The notes: generated by a model not told the origin, from the sequence alone. A stretch of DNA of 64,000 nucleotides from Cunninghamella blakesleeana (GCA_017871115.1 JAFCIZ010000007.1:744001-808000), one strand, 5' to 3'. Counted from the stretch's first letter, positions 38,261 to 50,330 are shown. Made by a program: numbers and translations.

Positions 38261-41124
38261 ATGAAGATTTCTATTCTTGGGTCAGTAGCATTACTATTAT
38301 TAAATACTTTATCTATTCAAGCTGTTACTACTACCACCAATGATAGCCATCATAAAAGTGAAAAACCGAATATTATATTTATTCTTACTGATGACCAAGA
38401 TGCAAGATTAAATTCGATCGATTATATGCCAAATTTACAGAAACATTTAGTAAAACAAGGTACCGTTTATCGAAATCATTATGCAACCGTTGCTGTTTGT
38501 TGCCCCAGTCGAGTATCCTTATTAAGGGGTCAATACTCTCATAATACTAAGTAAGTATATATATATAATAAATATAATAAAAATAGAGTAATTTAGAATT
38601 AAATAATAGTATAATTTACGTATTTTTTTTATTTTATTTTTAAAAAATAGTATAACGGATGTCAGTCCACCATATGGAGGGTACACAAGATTTAATAAAT
38701 TAAAATTAGGTGAATCAACTTTACCAGTATGGATGCAACAAGTAAATAAAGATATTTTCTTTTTCAAAAAAAAAAAAAATACTAATAATAATAATAATAG
38801 TAATAATAATTAAATCATTTATAATAGGCTGGGTATTCCACTCATTTTATTGGAAAACTTATGAACGAATACAGTGTTAATAATTATAATAACCCAACAC
38901 CTAAAGGGTTTGATTATCAAGGTAATTGAAAAAAACGATATATACATCATTCATTATTATAAAAATATTCTAAAACTATTTATTTTTTTTAAAAAAAAAA
39001 GACCAATTGGTAGACCCTTACACTTATGTATACCATAAGCCTGTTTTCTCAAAAAATGGCGAAGCTCCTGTATTTTATAAAAATGCCTATCAAACTGACG
39101 TGATTCACCAAAAAGCACTTCAAAGTTTAAAAAAACAACGAAAGGCTGAGAAACCATTCATTCTTTTTATTAACCCGGTTGCCCCACATGGAGAATTTTC
39201 CTTTGCTAATGGTGTAATGAAGACCGAGCCTCCAATTCCAGCCGCTCGCCATGCGCACTTGTTTAAAGATGTTAAAAGTAATTAAATATTTATAGCAAAA
39301 AAAAGAATATATGCAAGAACTAACCTTTTTTAATTTTATTTTTTTTAAAAAAAAAAAAAGTCGATAGGACACCTAATTTTAACCCTAAAAAACAAACCAA
39401 GACAGCTTCATTCTGGAAATATTTATCGCATCTTAATGAAACTATAGTGGAACAGTTTGATGAAATTCACAGAAATCGTTTAAGATCATTACAAGCAGTT
39501 GATGAAATGATTGGTAGTATTTTTGATGAATTAAAAAAACAAAATAAATTGGATAACACATATGTTTTATACAGTTCTGACAATGGGTATGTTTTTTATT
39601 ATTATAATTTTTATAACTATCATCATTATTAAAATATATATATTATTTATATACTTTTATAACTAGATACCACATCGGACAACATAATGCTTTTCCAGGA
39701 AAATGTGGTAATATTGAAGAAGATATAAAGTAAGTTCATTATTCGCCTATCTATACAATAATAATAATAAAAAATAATAATCATTAAATAAACTTAATCG
39801 CTTTTATTATTATTATTATTATTAATTTTAGTGTACCTTTTATTATCAGAGGCCCAGGTATTCCCAAAGGAAAAGTCAGTGATGTAGTTACTAGCCATAC
39901 AGATTTGGCCCCATCTATTTTAGCATTAGCAAAAGGGAGTGAACATGTTCCTGATTTTGTTGATGGTGGTGTTATTCCATTTACTGAAGAATTAAAAAAT
40001 CATCCTAAACCTATTGCTAAAGAATCGTTTGCTGTTGAATTTTGGATGTCCGATGCTCTTCCAGAGTAAGATTTTTTATTAATATTATTAGCATTATTAT
40101 AATTAACTATTGATGTTAAATCATTCATTTTTTTATTATTATTATTTTATTCATCATTTATTATTAGATTTTACACTGATGTTCAGACTCCAGGTGCAAA
40201 TGTATATAAAACGCTTCGTGTTATTTCCAAAGATTATAATTGTAATAAATATACCATATATAAATTATCTTGGTGTAAATTCAATTACATTCTAGAGAAT
40301 ACTAATCTTTTTTATCCTTTATTTGTTTATTTATTTATTCAATATACAATTTAGATGCCTATTCAGTTTGGTGTACTGGGGAGCATGAGTTTTATGATTT
40401 ACGTAAAGATCCTTATGAACTTGACAATGAATATAAAAACCTTGATCCAGAACTTGGTAATCGGTTAGACGCTTTATTAGTTGTACTTAAATCTTGCCGT
40501 GCTGAATCTTGCCGTGATCCATGGCGTGTATTACATCCAAATGATTCTTCTGTAAAGACATTATCTGATGCCCTTAATCCTAAGGTAATTTTATTAATTT
40601 ATTTAATTTATATATAATGATAATGATGATAATAATAGAATAGAATATAAGTAACTTATTCATCAAATTGATTATCTATTTATTCATTCATTTATTTAAA
40701 AAATATATATATATAGTATGATAATTACTATTCTAGTTTTAAAAAAGTTACCTTCAAAGAATGTATTAGCTACTATTCTATACAAAACGAACAACCTCGT
40801 CTTGGCTCACACTTTATATCCAATAGTACTACTATTGCTAATGATGATCAGTTACTTGATATTAAAACAAAAGCCAACGTTGCTAATGGTACTCTTCAAA
40901 AATTGTTCCAGACTGCTTCATATAAAGTCACTGCTCCCAAAGATAATATCAAAGATGTCATTTCATTATATGAACTAGTATCTGGTCCCGATGGTCATGT
41001 GTCTGTTGGTCATGAATTATTATCTGAAGATTTTGAAAAAGATGCTATTCCTATTCCCCAAGAATTAATAGATAAAAAAATTGATTGGGTGAACTATGGT
41101 TTTTATAATGTATTTGGTAATTAA
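38261..41124 (+). CDS. Secreted sulfatase (arylsulfatase family)
   Basis: About eleven exons. Residues 1-20 (MKISILGSVALLLLNTLSIQ) form a signal peptide; start chosen at 38261 because the upstream in-frame Met at 38234 would bury it. Catalytic landmarks: PNIIFILTDDQDARL with the paired metal-binding Asp, then VCCPSRVSLLRGQ, the C-x-P-S-R site where Cys is normally converted to formylglycine. Further along: IGKLMNEYSVN, NPVAPHGEFSF, YSSDNGYHIGQHNAFPGK with metal-binding Asp-Asn, and VPFIIRGPGIPKGKVSD. The C-terminal half (from about 40360) holds VWCTGEHEFYDLRKDPYELD, as in fungal arylsulfatases and N-acetylglucosamine-6-sulfatase-like enzymes, and ends NYGFYNVFGN. Probably releases sulfate from extracellular esters; the substrate is unknown. 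Confidence 0.93.
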
Positions 41125-41291
41125 AAGGGTGCTTCATTTTTAATACTATATTTAATTTTCTTTATTTATTCGTATGTTTATATATATATATATTATTTTG
41201 CTGTTATTTCAATATATCATTCTGATATTAAATAAAAATAAATATATAGTATATATATTCGTTTTGTGATATTAAAAAAGAGTATAAGCTA

Positions 41292-42047
41292 TTATACAGT
41301 ATTACTATTGATAGCATTGTTGATAAATTCCGATATTGAACTTATTGATGGTAAGGTGTTTTCCAAAGGTTGTTGTATTTTAGTATTATTATTATTATTA
41401 TTAGAGGTGACCATTTGATAAAACGATTTGTAGTATTCTATTACGTTTACCTAATATAACATACAATAAGTAATTGCTATTAGTATGTTTTGTTTTAATA
41501 TTAGAACAGCTTACTATTATAAACATATTACCTCTATTGGCTTTATTAGAATTTGTTCCATTTTTTTATCATTAATATAGTCTTGTAGATTCTTAACAAC
41601 ATACTTTAATCGCTCTTCAGCAGCCTCTTGGAATTGTGCTACTATTTTATTTATTTCTTCTATAAATATATTAAATACATAAATAATAAGTTAGATATTT
41701 ATCCATGATATTACTACTTTTACTTTATATCTTTTGAAAGTAAAAGAAAAAATAAATATGAATTACTTGAATCTATAAGACTTTCATTCCCATCATCTTT
41801 TATATCCTTTACAGCAGATAACTATCATAGTATACGTGTATATATAAAAACAAAAATAAAGTATAAAAAATATTAGTACCTGATTAAATAAATAAATAAG
41901 CTTTCAATACATTACTTTAATCATAAACGTGCTAAGTGGTTCTACTACAGCACTAATACATTCTGTAGTAAATTCTTCACAAACTTTTTTTATTTCTTGA
42001 TCAATTTCTCTCCTTGAATCAATATTGATATTAATAACTTTGGCCAT
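41292..42047 (-). CDS. Small helical protein, unrecognised, four exons
   Basis: Too split by introns to show as one frame. Exon 1 (42047 down) MAKVINININIDSRREIDQE-like start (MAKVINI..., then KKVCEEFTTECISAVVEPLS), exon 2 LSAVKDIKDDGNESLIDSS, exon 3 EEINKIVAQFQEAAEERLKY through KPIE, exon 4 VNVIEYYKSFYQMVTSNN followed by polyAsn and a tail ending AINSNTV-TAA at 41292. All borders are GT..AG and in frame. The product of about 150 residues is almost all alpha-helical with coiled-coil character; no membrane segment or signal. Not recognised; a small subunit of a larger complex (kinetochore, tethering or similar) is possible but unsupported. Confidence 0.65.
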
Positions 42048-42783
42048 AATATATGTAATAAAAAAATAAAATTAAAAAATTGTTGAAAAATCAAAAAAAA
42101 AAAAAAAAAAAAAAAAATTCGGGTTTTAAACCAATTTTTCAAAAAAACGCTAGCAGGCAATTTTAATTATAATAATTAATCTATATGTTAAATAAACAAA
42201 ACTATACTAAATAAATGTTTAATACAATTTTTTATTGATTTTTATTAATTTTTATTACAAGATAGTTATATTTTCTGCGAGCATGATTTTTGTTTTGATT
42301 ACAATTATTTATTTAGCTAAGTAAAAATGTAAAAGAAAGGCTAAAGATAGAAAAATAAAGTTTTTAATACCAAATTTTAAATAAAGAAATATTGGAAATG
42401 ATTAAAAATTATAATAAATATGTTAAATATTTTTACACAAAGAGATAAAATAAAATATCTAACGTGAAAGCAATAATTGAAAATATATCCATCTGGAAAA
42501 GAGATTTTTTTATTTTTCTGCCTTCTAGTTGGTCTATATAATTTTGTAAAGTTGTAGGCGGTATTTAAAATATTAAATCAATTTAGAAAGTAGGTCAGGA
42601 CTCATAATTTTTCTAGTTTAAAGCTCCTTTTTCCAAAATATTGCTATTTATTATTTCATTAATTCTTCCTCTCTAATAAATACGTTATTTATACTAATAT
42701 CAGTATTCATTACTTAATACATTTTTTTTAAAAAAACAATTTTAATGTTCATCGAATTTCCCTTGGTCACAATTACAAGAAGT
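42048..42783. other. AT-rich region upstream of tRNA-Phe
   Basis: Contains an A25-like run (42092-42117) and no recognisable gene. The last 17 or so bases before the tRNA (ACAATTACAAGAAGT) are shared with the other tRNA-Phe copy and mark the outer border of the inverted duplication. Confidence 0.55.
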
Positions 42784-42856
42784 GCTTTGGTAGCTCAGCT
42801 GGGAGAGCGTTAGACTGAAGATCTAAAGGTCACGTGTTCAATCCACGTTCGAAGCA
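42784..42856 (+). tRNA. tRNA-Phe (anticodon GAA), copy 1
   Basis: A 73-nt cloverleaf without intron. The acceptor GCTTTGG pairs with TCGAAGC (two G-U pairs), with discriminator A. D arm GCTC..GAGC; anticodon stem TAGA/TCTA with loop CTGAAGA placing GAA at 42817-42819; T arm ACGTG/CACGT around TTCAATC. A-box-like (TAGCTCAGCTGG) and B-box-like (GTTCAATCC) Pol III promoter parts are intact. An identical-looking gene lies inverted at 54806-54878. Confidence 0.95.
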
Positions 42857-43111
42857 TCTTATTTTTTTATTTTTTCTAAAAATAAGGTTCAATGGTTTAG
42901 CCATATGCTAAACGCTGTTTTGGAATTTTTGGTTGTTCGAAAAGTAGAATTTCCTTTTATAGTTTTGGAAAGTAGATAGTTATATAGTTTAGCTTAGTTG
43001 TCAGTGAGCACCAGTATCTTGTTTTATAAGTAGATACAACTTAGTTTAGATTGATAGTTTAAAATAAAAATAAAATAATAAAATAAAATAAAATAAATTA
43101 TATAATTGGAT

Positions 43112-43790
43112 TGTTGTGTGTGTTTTTGGTAAGAGTTATTTTTGTTAAAATAAAATAAGAGAGTTTGTATTTATATTGACTATAAATAAGATAATTCCAG
43201 TGAGCACCAGTTCTTGTTTTATAAGTAGAACGACTTAATATAACGTAAAAGTAAAAAAAAAAAATAAAAAGATAAAATAAAATAAAATATTTAAAAAATT
43301 CAAAAGTATATGCAATTGAATTTAAAAGTCAGAGAGTAGATTATTATATAAAAAGAGTAATAATCAAATAAAGTAATAAAAAAAAAAATATAAAAGTTTA
43401 TATATGTTGTATAAAAATAAAAAGAGATTTCACTTAAGAAATAAAATATATTTGTTATAGTAATAAAAATGATTTCAATTAAGAAATTAATATAAAGTTA
43501 AAATAAAAATTGGTTTGGACAAATAAAATATTTATTATATAAAATATTATTTAAAAATATTATGTTTATATTTGACAAAGAAAAAAAACAAAAGAGAAAG
43601 AAAAATATTCTTTCCTATTTATATTAAAACAAAAAATAAATTTTTTAGGGAGAGAAAGAGGAAAAAGGTTGTAGGAATTTGGTTGTAGAACTTTGGTTGT
43701 AGGAATTAGGTTGTAGAACTTTGGTTGTAGAACTTTGGTTGTGAAAAAAAAATAATTTAATCACCGCCAACATCATCTGCTTGGGCGACA
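43112..43790 (+). mobile_element. Solo LTR with 4-bp target duplication
   Basis: The sequence TGTTGTGTGTG...GGGCGACA begins TG and ends CA, and GGAT sits directly on both sides (43108-43111 and 43791-43794). Removing the insert restores the neighbouring repeat as it is found at 53680-53750. That is the expected footprint of an LTR retrotransposon reduced by LTR-LTR recombination. It carries its own version of the hairpin (43211-43232) and a 14-bp minisatellite. Confidence 0.7.
43667..43743 (+). repeat. 14-bp minisatellite, about 5.5 copies
   Basis: The unit GGTTGTAGAACTTT (variants GGTTGTAGGAATTT and GGTTGTAGGAATTA) is repeated in tandem within the solo LTR. Confidence 0.9.
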
Positions 43791-44023
43791 GGATAAAGAT
43801 CAACAATTATATAGACAAAGTAAAAATAAAATAAAATAAATATAATATCGGATAAAGATCAACGATTATTATAATAAAATAATATAAAGTAATATTGAAT
43901 AGTAATCAACAATATTAATATAAAAAAATAATCTTTAGCTAAAAAGATGAGTTAAGAGAATTTAATGTATAGAAATCTTTCTTTATTCAAAATTAACTGA
44001 TTTTTCAAAAATAAAATAAAATT

Positions 44024-46474
44024 GTCAAGTATTTATATAAAAATGATTTGAATTTTAAATACCGATCATTGATATATATATATATATACTGAGTTTAAAT
44101 GGAATATATATGCCTGTATATATAATAACATATATATATAAAATAAGATTTCAGTAACCGCAATGTAAAATGAAGAAGATAATATAAAAATTTAAAAATA
44201 ATTTAGGGTTGCTAAAAAATATTTAAGTAAATAAATATAAATATATAAGATATAATAAAATAAAATAAAAATAGTTTGTTATAAAAAAAAAAATATGAAT
44301 TCAGTAGTATGAATATGTTATAAGTAAAATAAAGTTATAAAATATGATTTATAAAATGGTCAAGTTTAATAATTAATTTAATAGATAATAATTTATTATG
44401 AAAAACTGAAAATTTAAGAGAAAGGAAGAGAAAAAAATTGGTTCTATTTATATTTAAAAAAAAAAATTAAAAAAAAATATTTAAAATATATTGAGAGTAG
44501 GGAAAAGAGATGAAAGTGACTACCGTATGGAGTGGCCACTCCAGGTGCGGCTACTCCAAGAAGCAACAACTAAAATTTAAGAAGCGATGCTGGTAGTACC
44601 ATTATCGACAGGTACATTTACATTAAAATTAAAAAAAATTTTTTTTGCCGTCTAGAGAAAAATTAAAAATGTAAAACTAATAATAGTAATAATTTATAAT
44701 AGTGTTGATAATAACTAATTACTATTTCATTTTAAAAAATTACATATAATTTATACTATAACCCCAATTTATAGTCTGAATGTACTAATCCTTTCATAAA
44801 AAGGTCAATAGTATTATAAAAAAAATTACATACTTCTTCTGCGTCTTTATCAGATGTTGCATTAAAAATTGTAGTTTTATATTAAGTGTATCCAATCATT
44901 TGTTATTTACATTTTTGTATTTGATAAAATAGAATTTAAGTGAGTGAACCCATGCATCAATAACAATAGAGCACATAGTAGATAAAGACTTTTTGCTTTT
45001 TTTAATTGTATTAGTTCACTATTATAAAACTCTTTCCTTTCTCATTATACTTTCACCATCGTCAGTTTACTCTTGTTGTAAGAATACCATAAACGTATGT
45101 GTTGCTAAATTTAAATTGCTATTAAAGCAATATAAATTATATAATACGATGATTACATGATCATAATTGCTTCTATATTCAACTTTTTTTATTATTACTT
45201 TGTGACAAAATGAAGATAATAAAGATATTTTAAAAAGAAAACCAAATGCCTATCTGATTTTTAATTTATATTTACATTTCATAGTTTTTTATTTGCTCTC
45301 TATATATAAAAAAAAAGTACTTATATTTTTATTAAAATAACAATGCTTTTTTTTAAAAAAATTATATTATAAATATATATTTAATACATGATTTATACAA
45401 TTATAATAGTTGCATATTATTTGAATGATTTAAAAATAGTTATTCATTAAAAATCCACGAAAAAGGTTTTATTATGTATACACACCGTACATTCACCCAC
45501 TATGGAGTTTGTTAAGTTTCAAAAAAAGGAAACCCACATTACCTATCAATTTTTTTATAAAGTTCTCACCACTTGACTAAAATTATTTTGAATAATATAG
45601 TAAAATTATTATGAGGTAGGGTATGAAATATAGTTGAGAGAAACCAAAGAAGAATCACTCTTTTTGTATCAAGATTTTAAATGAAAAAAATAAATAAAAC
45701 AAAGCCATATATATCGAATAAATTATTTATTTCTTTTAAATATAATAAAACAATATATATATATATATATAAATAAATATCGAAAAACATGAAACAAAAA
45801 AGATATAAAATTTAATAGATGAATCGATAGAAAATAGAGTAATATAAAAGAATATCACAGACTACTCACATCCGAATTTGGGCCTTATTTATTCTTTTAA
45901 ACCTTTTAAAAACACATGATGATCAAGAGAAAAAAACAATATAAATAATACATAAAAAGTAGTTTAACTTTATTTGTTATTTCCTTAATCTTTTTTTAAA
46001 ACTTTATGGGTTTTTTTTAATATTATTATAATAATAACAAAGCTTTATGATATAAAAAATTAACACTTGTTTTGATATGTTATAGTTACTACATTATCCA
46101 TACATATAAACCATCAATCATTATTGAATAGAATATATACATTTATTTATATTTTTCTTTTTTTGGGGGAAAAGAGAGAGAGATATGCAATAGTAGCACT
46201 GCATATATATTATGCTTCCGTTTATGTTTCAAAATACTCTAAGTCATACAAAGGTACCCAGCAGAACATCATCTTTTTTTTTAAAAAAAAAATATTTTTA
46301 ATATTACGTATTATTATATGTCGATCATTCTCTATTTTTTTTTTTTTAAAAAAAAAAAAAACTTGGTGTATCCTAGCACAAAAAAAAAGAAAGTAAAACT
46401 CAAAACTAAAAAAACATATAAAAAAGTATTTTTTTTCTCCCTCCTCTTCAACCTTTATTAAACAAAACATAAAC
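44024..46474. other. Repeat-rich spacer with decayed coding on the minus strand
   Basis: A GC-richer patch lies at 44515-44620 (TGGAGTGGCCACTCC palindrome-like). On the minus strand about 45180-44750, one frame reads NSNLNLATHTFMVFLQQE, stop, TDDGESIMRKERVL, stops, then KKSLSTMCSIVIDAWVHSLK and, after a frame change, NATSDKDAEEVCNFFYNTID and more. This looks like a dead gene of unknown family. Near 45490-45590 a plus-strand piece reads TVHSPTMEFVKFQKKETHIT. The rest is AT filler. Confidence 0.35.
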
Positions 46475-47337
46475 ATGAAATTATTATTTATCGTTGGATC
46501 TGTTCAAGTGTTGGTTTCATCCGTAAGCGCTTTTTATGGGTGTGAATGGTGGGGTAATTAGTAATAATAGCACCAAATAATATAAAGTAGTTCTTCATAA
46601 ATATATTAAATAATTATTTATATAACAGGTACTGCTCCTTCTTGTGGAACAAGTTCCGCTTCCATTGGTGATATGGATTCTGAAGGTAGAAAATTTGTTG
46701 CAAGCACAAAATGTCAATCAGCAAGAGAAGTTTGTTGGAAGTAAAGTATAAAAACAAAAGAAAAGCAAAAGATTTTTTTCATGGTTATTATTCTAATACT
46801 ATTCTTTTCTTTTGAATTTATTATAAATTTATTTATTTATTTAAAAAAAAAGGATGTCACACGGTGGTTCTGAATATGGACCATGTATGGAAGATTATGG
46901 AAGGTAATAACAATAATAGTAGTGATGAAATTAATGAATAGGTATAATTTATTAATATTTATATTTATGTAGAGGATGCTGGTCAGGTAATTCAACTTTT
47001 TTTTTTTTCACGTTTAACGTTTGATAAAACGTATTTTCATTTTTTTTTATTTTGTTTTTATCTTTATTTTATTTTTTTTGATTTTTTATCATTAGGTTAC
47101 AAAAGACTTTGGTGTAAATGTTATAACAAATCATGTAAGTGTTTTCTTTATACATATAAAATTAGAGTAGATAAATGAGAAAAATTAATCCTAATCAAAT
47201 AACCTTTTACATTTGTAATAGGTAATCACGTTCCTCAAGGTGGTGATGGCTGTTTTGCTTTACAAGAAAATTCCGCTTTTCAATTTTTTAATCAATTTTC
47301 AGAAAGAAGCAATCAAAATGTTGATGAAATACATTAA
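46475..47337 (+). CDS. Secreted Cys-rich protein, six small exons
   Basis: Assembled by eye from six exons with GT..AG borders that all keep frame. Exon 1 MKLLFIVGSVQVLVSSVSAF is a signal peptide and runs into YGCEWWG. Exon 2: GTAPSCGTSSASIGDMDSEG, RKFVASTKCQSAREVCWK. Exon 3: MSHGGSEYGPCMEDYG. Exon 4: RGCWSG. Exon 5: YKRLWCKCYNKS. Exon 6: CNHVPQGGDGCFALQENSAF and an Asn/Gln-rich tail ending VDEIH. There are ten cysteines in the mature 115 or so residues. The CEWWGTAPSCG opening and GCWSGYKRLWC closing resemble a family of small secreted proteins seen in fungi and some other eukaryotes (recollection, unverified). It lies inside the tRNA-Phe inverted repeat. Function unknown; extracellular. Confidence 0.82.
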
Positions 47338-48713
47338 TCTCTAGTTCAATATATATATATTAAAAATGAAGATCGTCATAATAAGAAGCAATTATTATTT
47401 TTATTTATTCCATTTTATTTAAACAAGTGGTTCGTAATAGTAAATAAACATATATTTAAAGATTTTACCATGTATTTTGTTATTGTATGCTAATGTTTTC
47501 TTCAAGTAATTGGTTCTCAGTTATCGTTTAATATAATGCTGTTATTATTTTATATATCCATTCCTTTTAAAAGGTTGACTACAAATCACGACGGAAAAAA
47601 ATTATGTATGCCTATATGATAAGAATATTTATAGGCCATGTCAAAAAAAAAAAGAAAAGAAAAAAAAACCTTTGATAATTCTTGTACATATATTGCATAC
47701 TAATATTTTCTATAAGGCAATAAAAAAGATTGAGTATGATAGCTTAGGAAAAAAACTGAGAGAATAATAATAATAATAATAATAACAGTGAATACAGCAT
47801 AAAAAAATGTCTTTTGAAATAAAAATTTTTTATACAATCTGTAGCTTAAAACATCTATATGTATTGGTAAAGTTCAAATAGAATTGTATAATAAAAAATT
47901 ATAATCAGTACAAAATTAATATATAACGTATATATTTTATGATCAATAAACCTTATTACCCATTTCAACCACCGCGCATAATCAAAATGTTAATCTTTTA
48001 TTTACATTGTCAAAAAATGGCTAGAATTTTGATGTATTGCTCTTTCTTTAATTCTTATATATTTATTTATTAAAATTACATTTTCTTAGTTCTAAGTCTT
48101 TTTTGTGATATACCTGTATCATATCATGAATCAAAATTGATAAATTAAAAGCTATTAATATTTTATTTTTATTTATTCAATTTGTTTTAACTTTTTAAAT
48201 GACGTTTTTTTATTTTATATTATTTCCTTTATTTTATTTTTGTTTTAATTTAATTTCTAAAGTATGTTAGTATCTAACAAAAAACAAGATACTAAGGTTC
48301 ACTATTATAATATACATTTTAATATAATAAAATCATCCATAATATGATTGAAAGCTAGTATTTTTTTAAAGCGTTTAAAAGTTTAAAAAAATATATTATA
48401 TAATATAATATATATGGCTTGAACAATTAATTTAATTTTTAGATTATTTGTGGTTTATAATTTAATTTTAATGCCGAAAGGAGCCCGATAGTTATCCATA
48501 AAATTCAATACTTATGCCTATCGATTTATTTTGAGTGTATAGCGTCGCTTTGAAAGTAATCCTACTAGTATTTAAAAATTATATATAAATAGATATATTT
48601 GTTCGTTTATTTATTTATTTATTTTATTATCAATCTTATAACTATAGGTATATATTCTTGGTTGTACATTCGTTCTCCTTCTTCTCTCTCTCTCTCAAAA
48701 GATTAAATTTTAT
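47338..48713. other. Gene-free spacer before the DIRS element
   Basis: AT-rich with A runs and an AAT microsatellite (47765-47785). I see nothing coding. A small GC-richer patch lies near 48475-48565. Confidence 0.55.
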
Positions 48714-48889
48714 ATTATGTAATACGAATACTTTATGAAGTATTTAACATATTACACGAGTAAGTGATAATGGTTGTTTATCAATTCTTTTCTTTATTTA
48801 TTACGAAATACTACTTAGTTAAATTAAAATTTTTTTATATAAAACTGAGTTTTAAAATATTTAAAAGTTTAAAAGGAAGTAAAATTTTT

Positions 48890-48936
<47 letters not shown>
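48714..48936 (+). repeat. DIRS terminal repeat, 3' end of element, with unique extension and T45 tract
   Basis: Bases 48714-48763 are the extension, 48764-48891 the 128-bp part shared with the other end, and 48892-48936 a T tract. Confidence 0.9.
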
Positions 48937-48937
<1 letters not shown>

Positions 48938-48989
48938 TAGAATACGTAAGTTTAATAATAAGTTACAAAGAATGCGGAGGGAGGGCGGG

Positions 48990-49086
48990 AACAACCATTA
49001 TCACTTACTCGTGTAATATGTTAAATACTTCATAAAGTATTCGTATTACATAATATTACACTTCGTTTGTGATAATGGTTGTTTAT
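48990..49086. repeat. DIRS internal complementary region (ICR)
   Basis: Bases 48990-49054 are the exact reverse complement of the element's left end (48714-48778, 65 nt). Bases 49055-49086 are the reverse complement of its right end (53017-52986, 32 nt). The two halves abut at 49054/49055, so the ICR reproduces the joined ends of the element. The recombinase stop codon (49046-49048) lies inside it. Confidence 0.93.
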
Positions 49087-50330
49087 TCAGAGTTATATCC
49101 GTAAAATTCGTTGCTGTTACTGATGAAATTCTATAGAATTGTTCGAATATAGCTTTTGAAGACCAATTACCATGAGCAACAATGTCATCAATTGGTACAC
49201 CAGCTTGTGCAGCTAATGTAGATGCAAGTGCACGAGCCTTCGGTAATGGTGCATTCTTAGAACGAGTTACCATAGACATATAAAAACTTATATGTTTTGC
49301 AATTCTTTGAACAGTAAGTGCTTGGTTTATGTTTCTTGAACTGCGAAATACCATATTAATATTGCTATCAGGGATAATAGGGTGTGGCTGATAACAATGT
49401 ATTGTTTTTATTAGATTATAGTATTGCTTAAAGGCTGCTACCGGGCAAAGAAGTGGATCGGAATTGGGCTGTATGTTGACTGTTCTTGTAATATGTGATC
49501 CTCCTCTTTTCTCTTTTGGTGCTACGATTAACAAGGTTATACTATCAAGATTACCGAAACGAATTTGGTCCAAATCAATTCGTGCAATATCGGATGGTCT
49601 AAGGAAACCTGACATGGCTAACAACCAAATGGTTTTCTTTGTAAGGTCTAGCAATTGTAGTGTACTATTATTACCTAGATCTTTAATATGTTGTAAAGCA
49701 GGTGAAATATCATATTCCCATTGTGTTGGTGGTTTAATGTTACGATTTTTTAATCCTTTAATAAAATCAATATATTCGCGTCTGGATTTTATGTATGTTT
49801 GTGTGGAGATGGGTAACATGTTCATTATGGAGCTAGAATAGGTAATAAGAGAAGATATTTTTAATTGGTTGTTGAAATATAAATGGGCCATGTAGTTTAC
49901 ATAAGTGATATGAGGATGATTATCGAAATCAAAGCCATTCTCTTCGTACCAAACTTGAAAGGCTCTGAAACGATAATTATATGTTTTTGAATATCTTTTA
50001 CTAGATATGATGTTGTTGGCTAGATCTGTTAATTTTGTTGATTTTTGTCTTTTATTTTTTGAGGTTGAATATTCCATGCTAGCATTGTCCAAAGGTCGTT
50101 TTTGTGGAGTAATTGGTTTTGATGAGGATGTATTAGTTGATGATGCCGCAGAAGCAAAGGATTCTGATGAGTTAATTGTAGAAGGAGAGGATACCACGGA
50201 GCAGTTGGCCAGTTGGGTGTTAATAATGTTGCTGTTTTTGGTTGTTGGAGAAGGCGCTGTGCTGTTGATAGTATCAAGTTCCATGGAGGGGCTAAATAAA
50301 GGCGACCTGGTATCGTCGTCCAATTCCTGG
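49046..50330 (-). CDS. DIRS tyrosine recombinase (integrase)
   Basis: Lambda-integrase-type recombinase that inserts the circular cDNA. The start is uncertain: this frame is open without a stop from 52759, so the given upper limit is only where protein-like sequence begins (a Ser/Thr/Asn-rich leader with KRPLDNASMEYSTSKNKRQK). The helical N-terminal domain begins SKRYSKTYNYRFRAFQVWYE. The catalytic domain includes TIWLLAMSGFLRPSDIARID (first Arg), LIVAPKEKRGGSHITRTV, PKARALASTLAAQAGVPIDD (second Arg; the usual preceding His is Lys), and HGNWSSKAIFEQFYR with His/Trp and the Tyr nucleophile. The C-terminal KCNIM-stop is encoded by the ICR. Confidence 0.88.

Larger units (their letters stand above)
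42857..44023 (+). repeat. Left arm of inverted repeat: LTR-like repeat downstream of tRNA-Phe
   Basis: Downstream of the tRNA the sequence matches, in reverse complement, the DNA downstream of the second tRNA-Phe (54805 down to about 53513). The match starts with the shared word TAAGGTTCAATGGTTTAGCC, continues through TTTCCTTTTATAGTTTTGG and a hairpin at 43014-43037, is interrupted by a 679-bp insertion (43112-43790), and resumes with GGATAAAGATCAAC to about 44023. The unit begins near a TGTTGTG-like word in the other copies, as LTRs do, and is probably an old solo LTR. No coding capacity. Confidence 0.75.

Noticed and set aside
43014..43037. Interpreting the repeated hairpin as a CRISPR-like array
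   Set aside because: Copies are irregularly spaced, in opposite orientations, and lie in LTR-like repeats of a eukaryote.
46124..46476. Overlapping frames on both strands upstream of the secreted gene
   Set aside because: Translations of A/T homopolymers (KKKK/FFFF); treated as promoter region.
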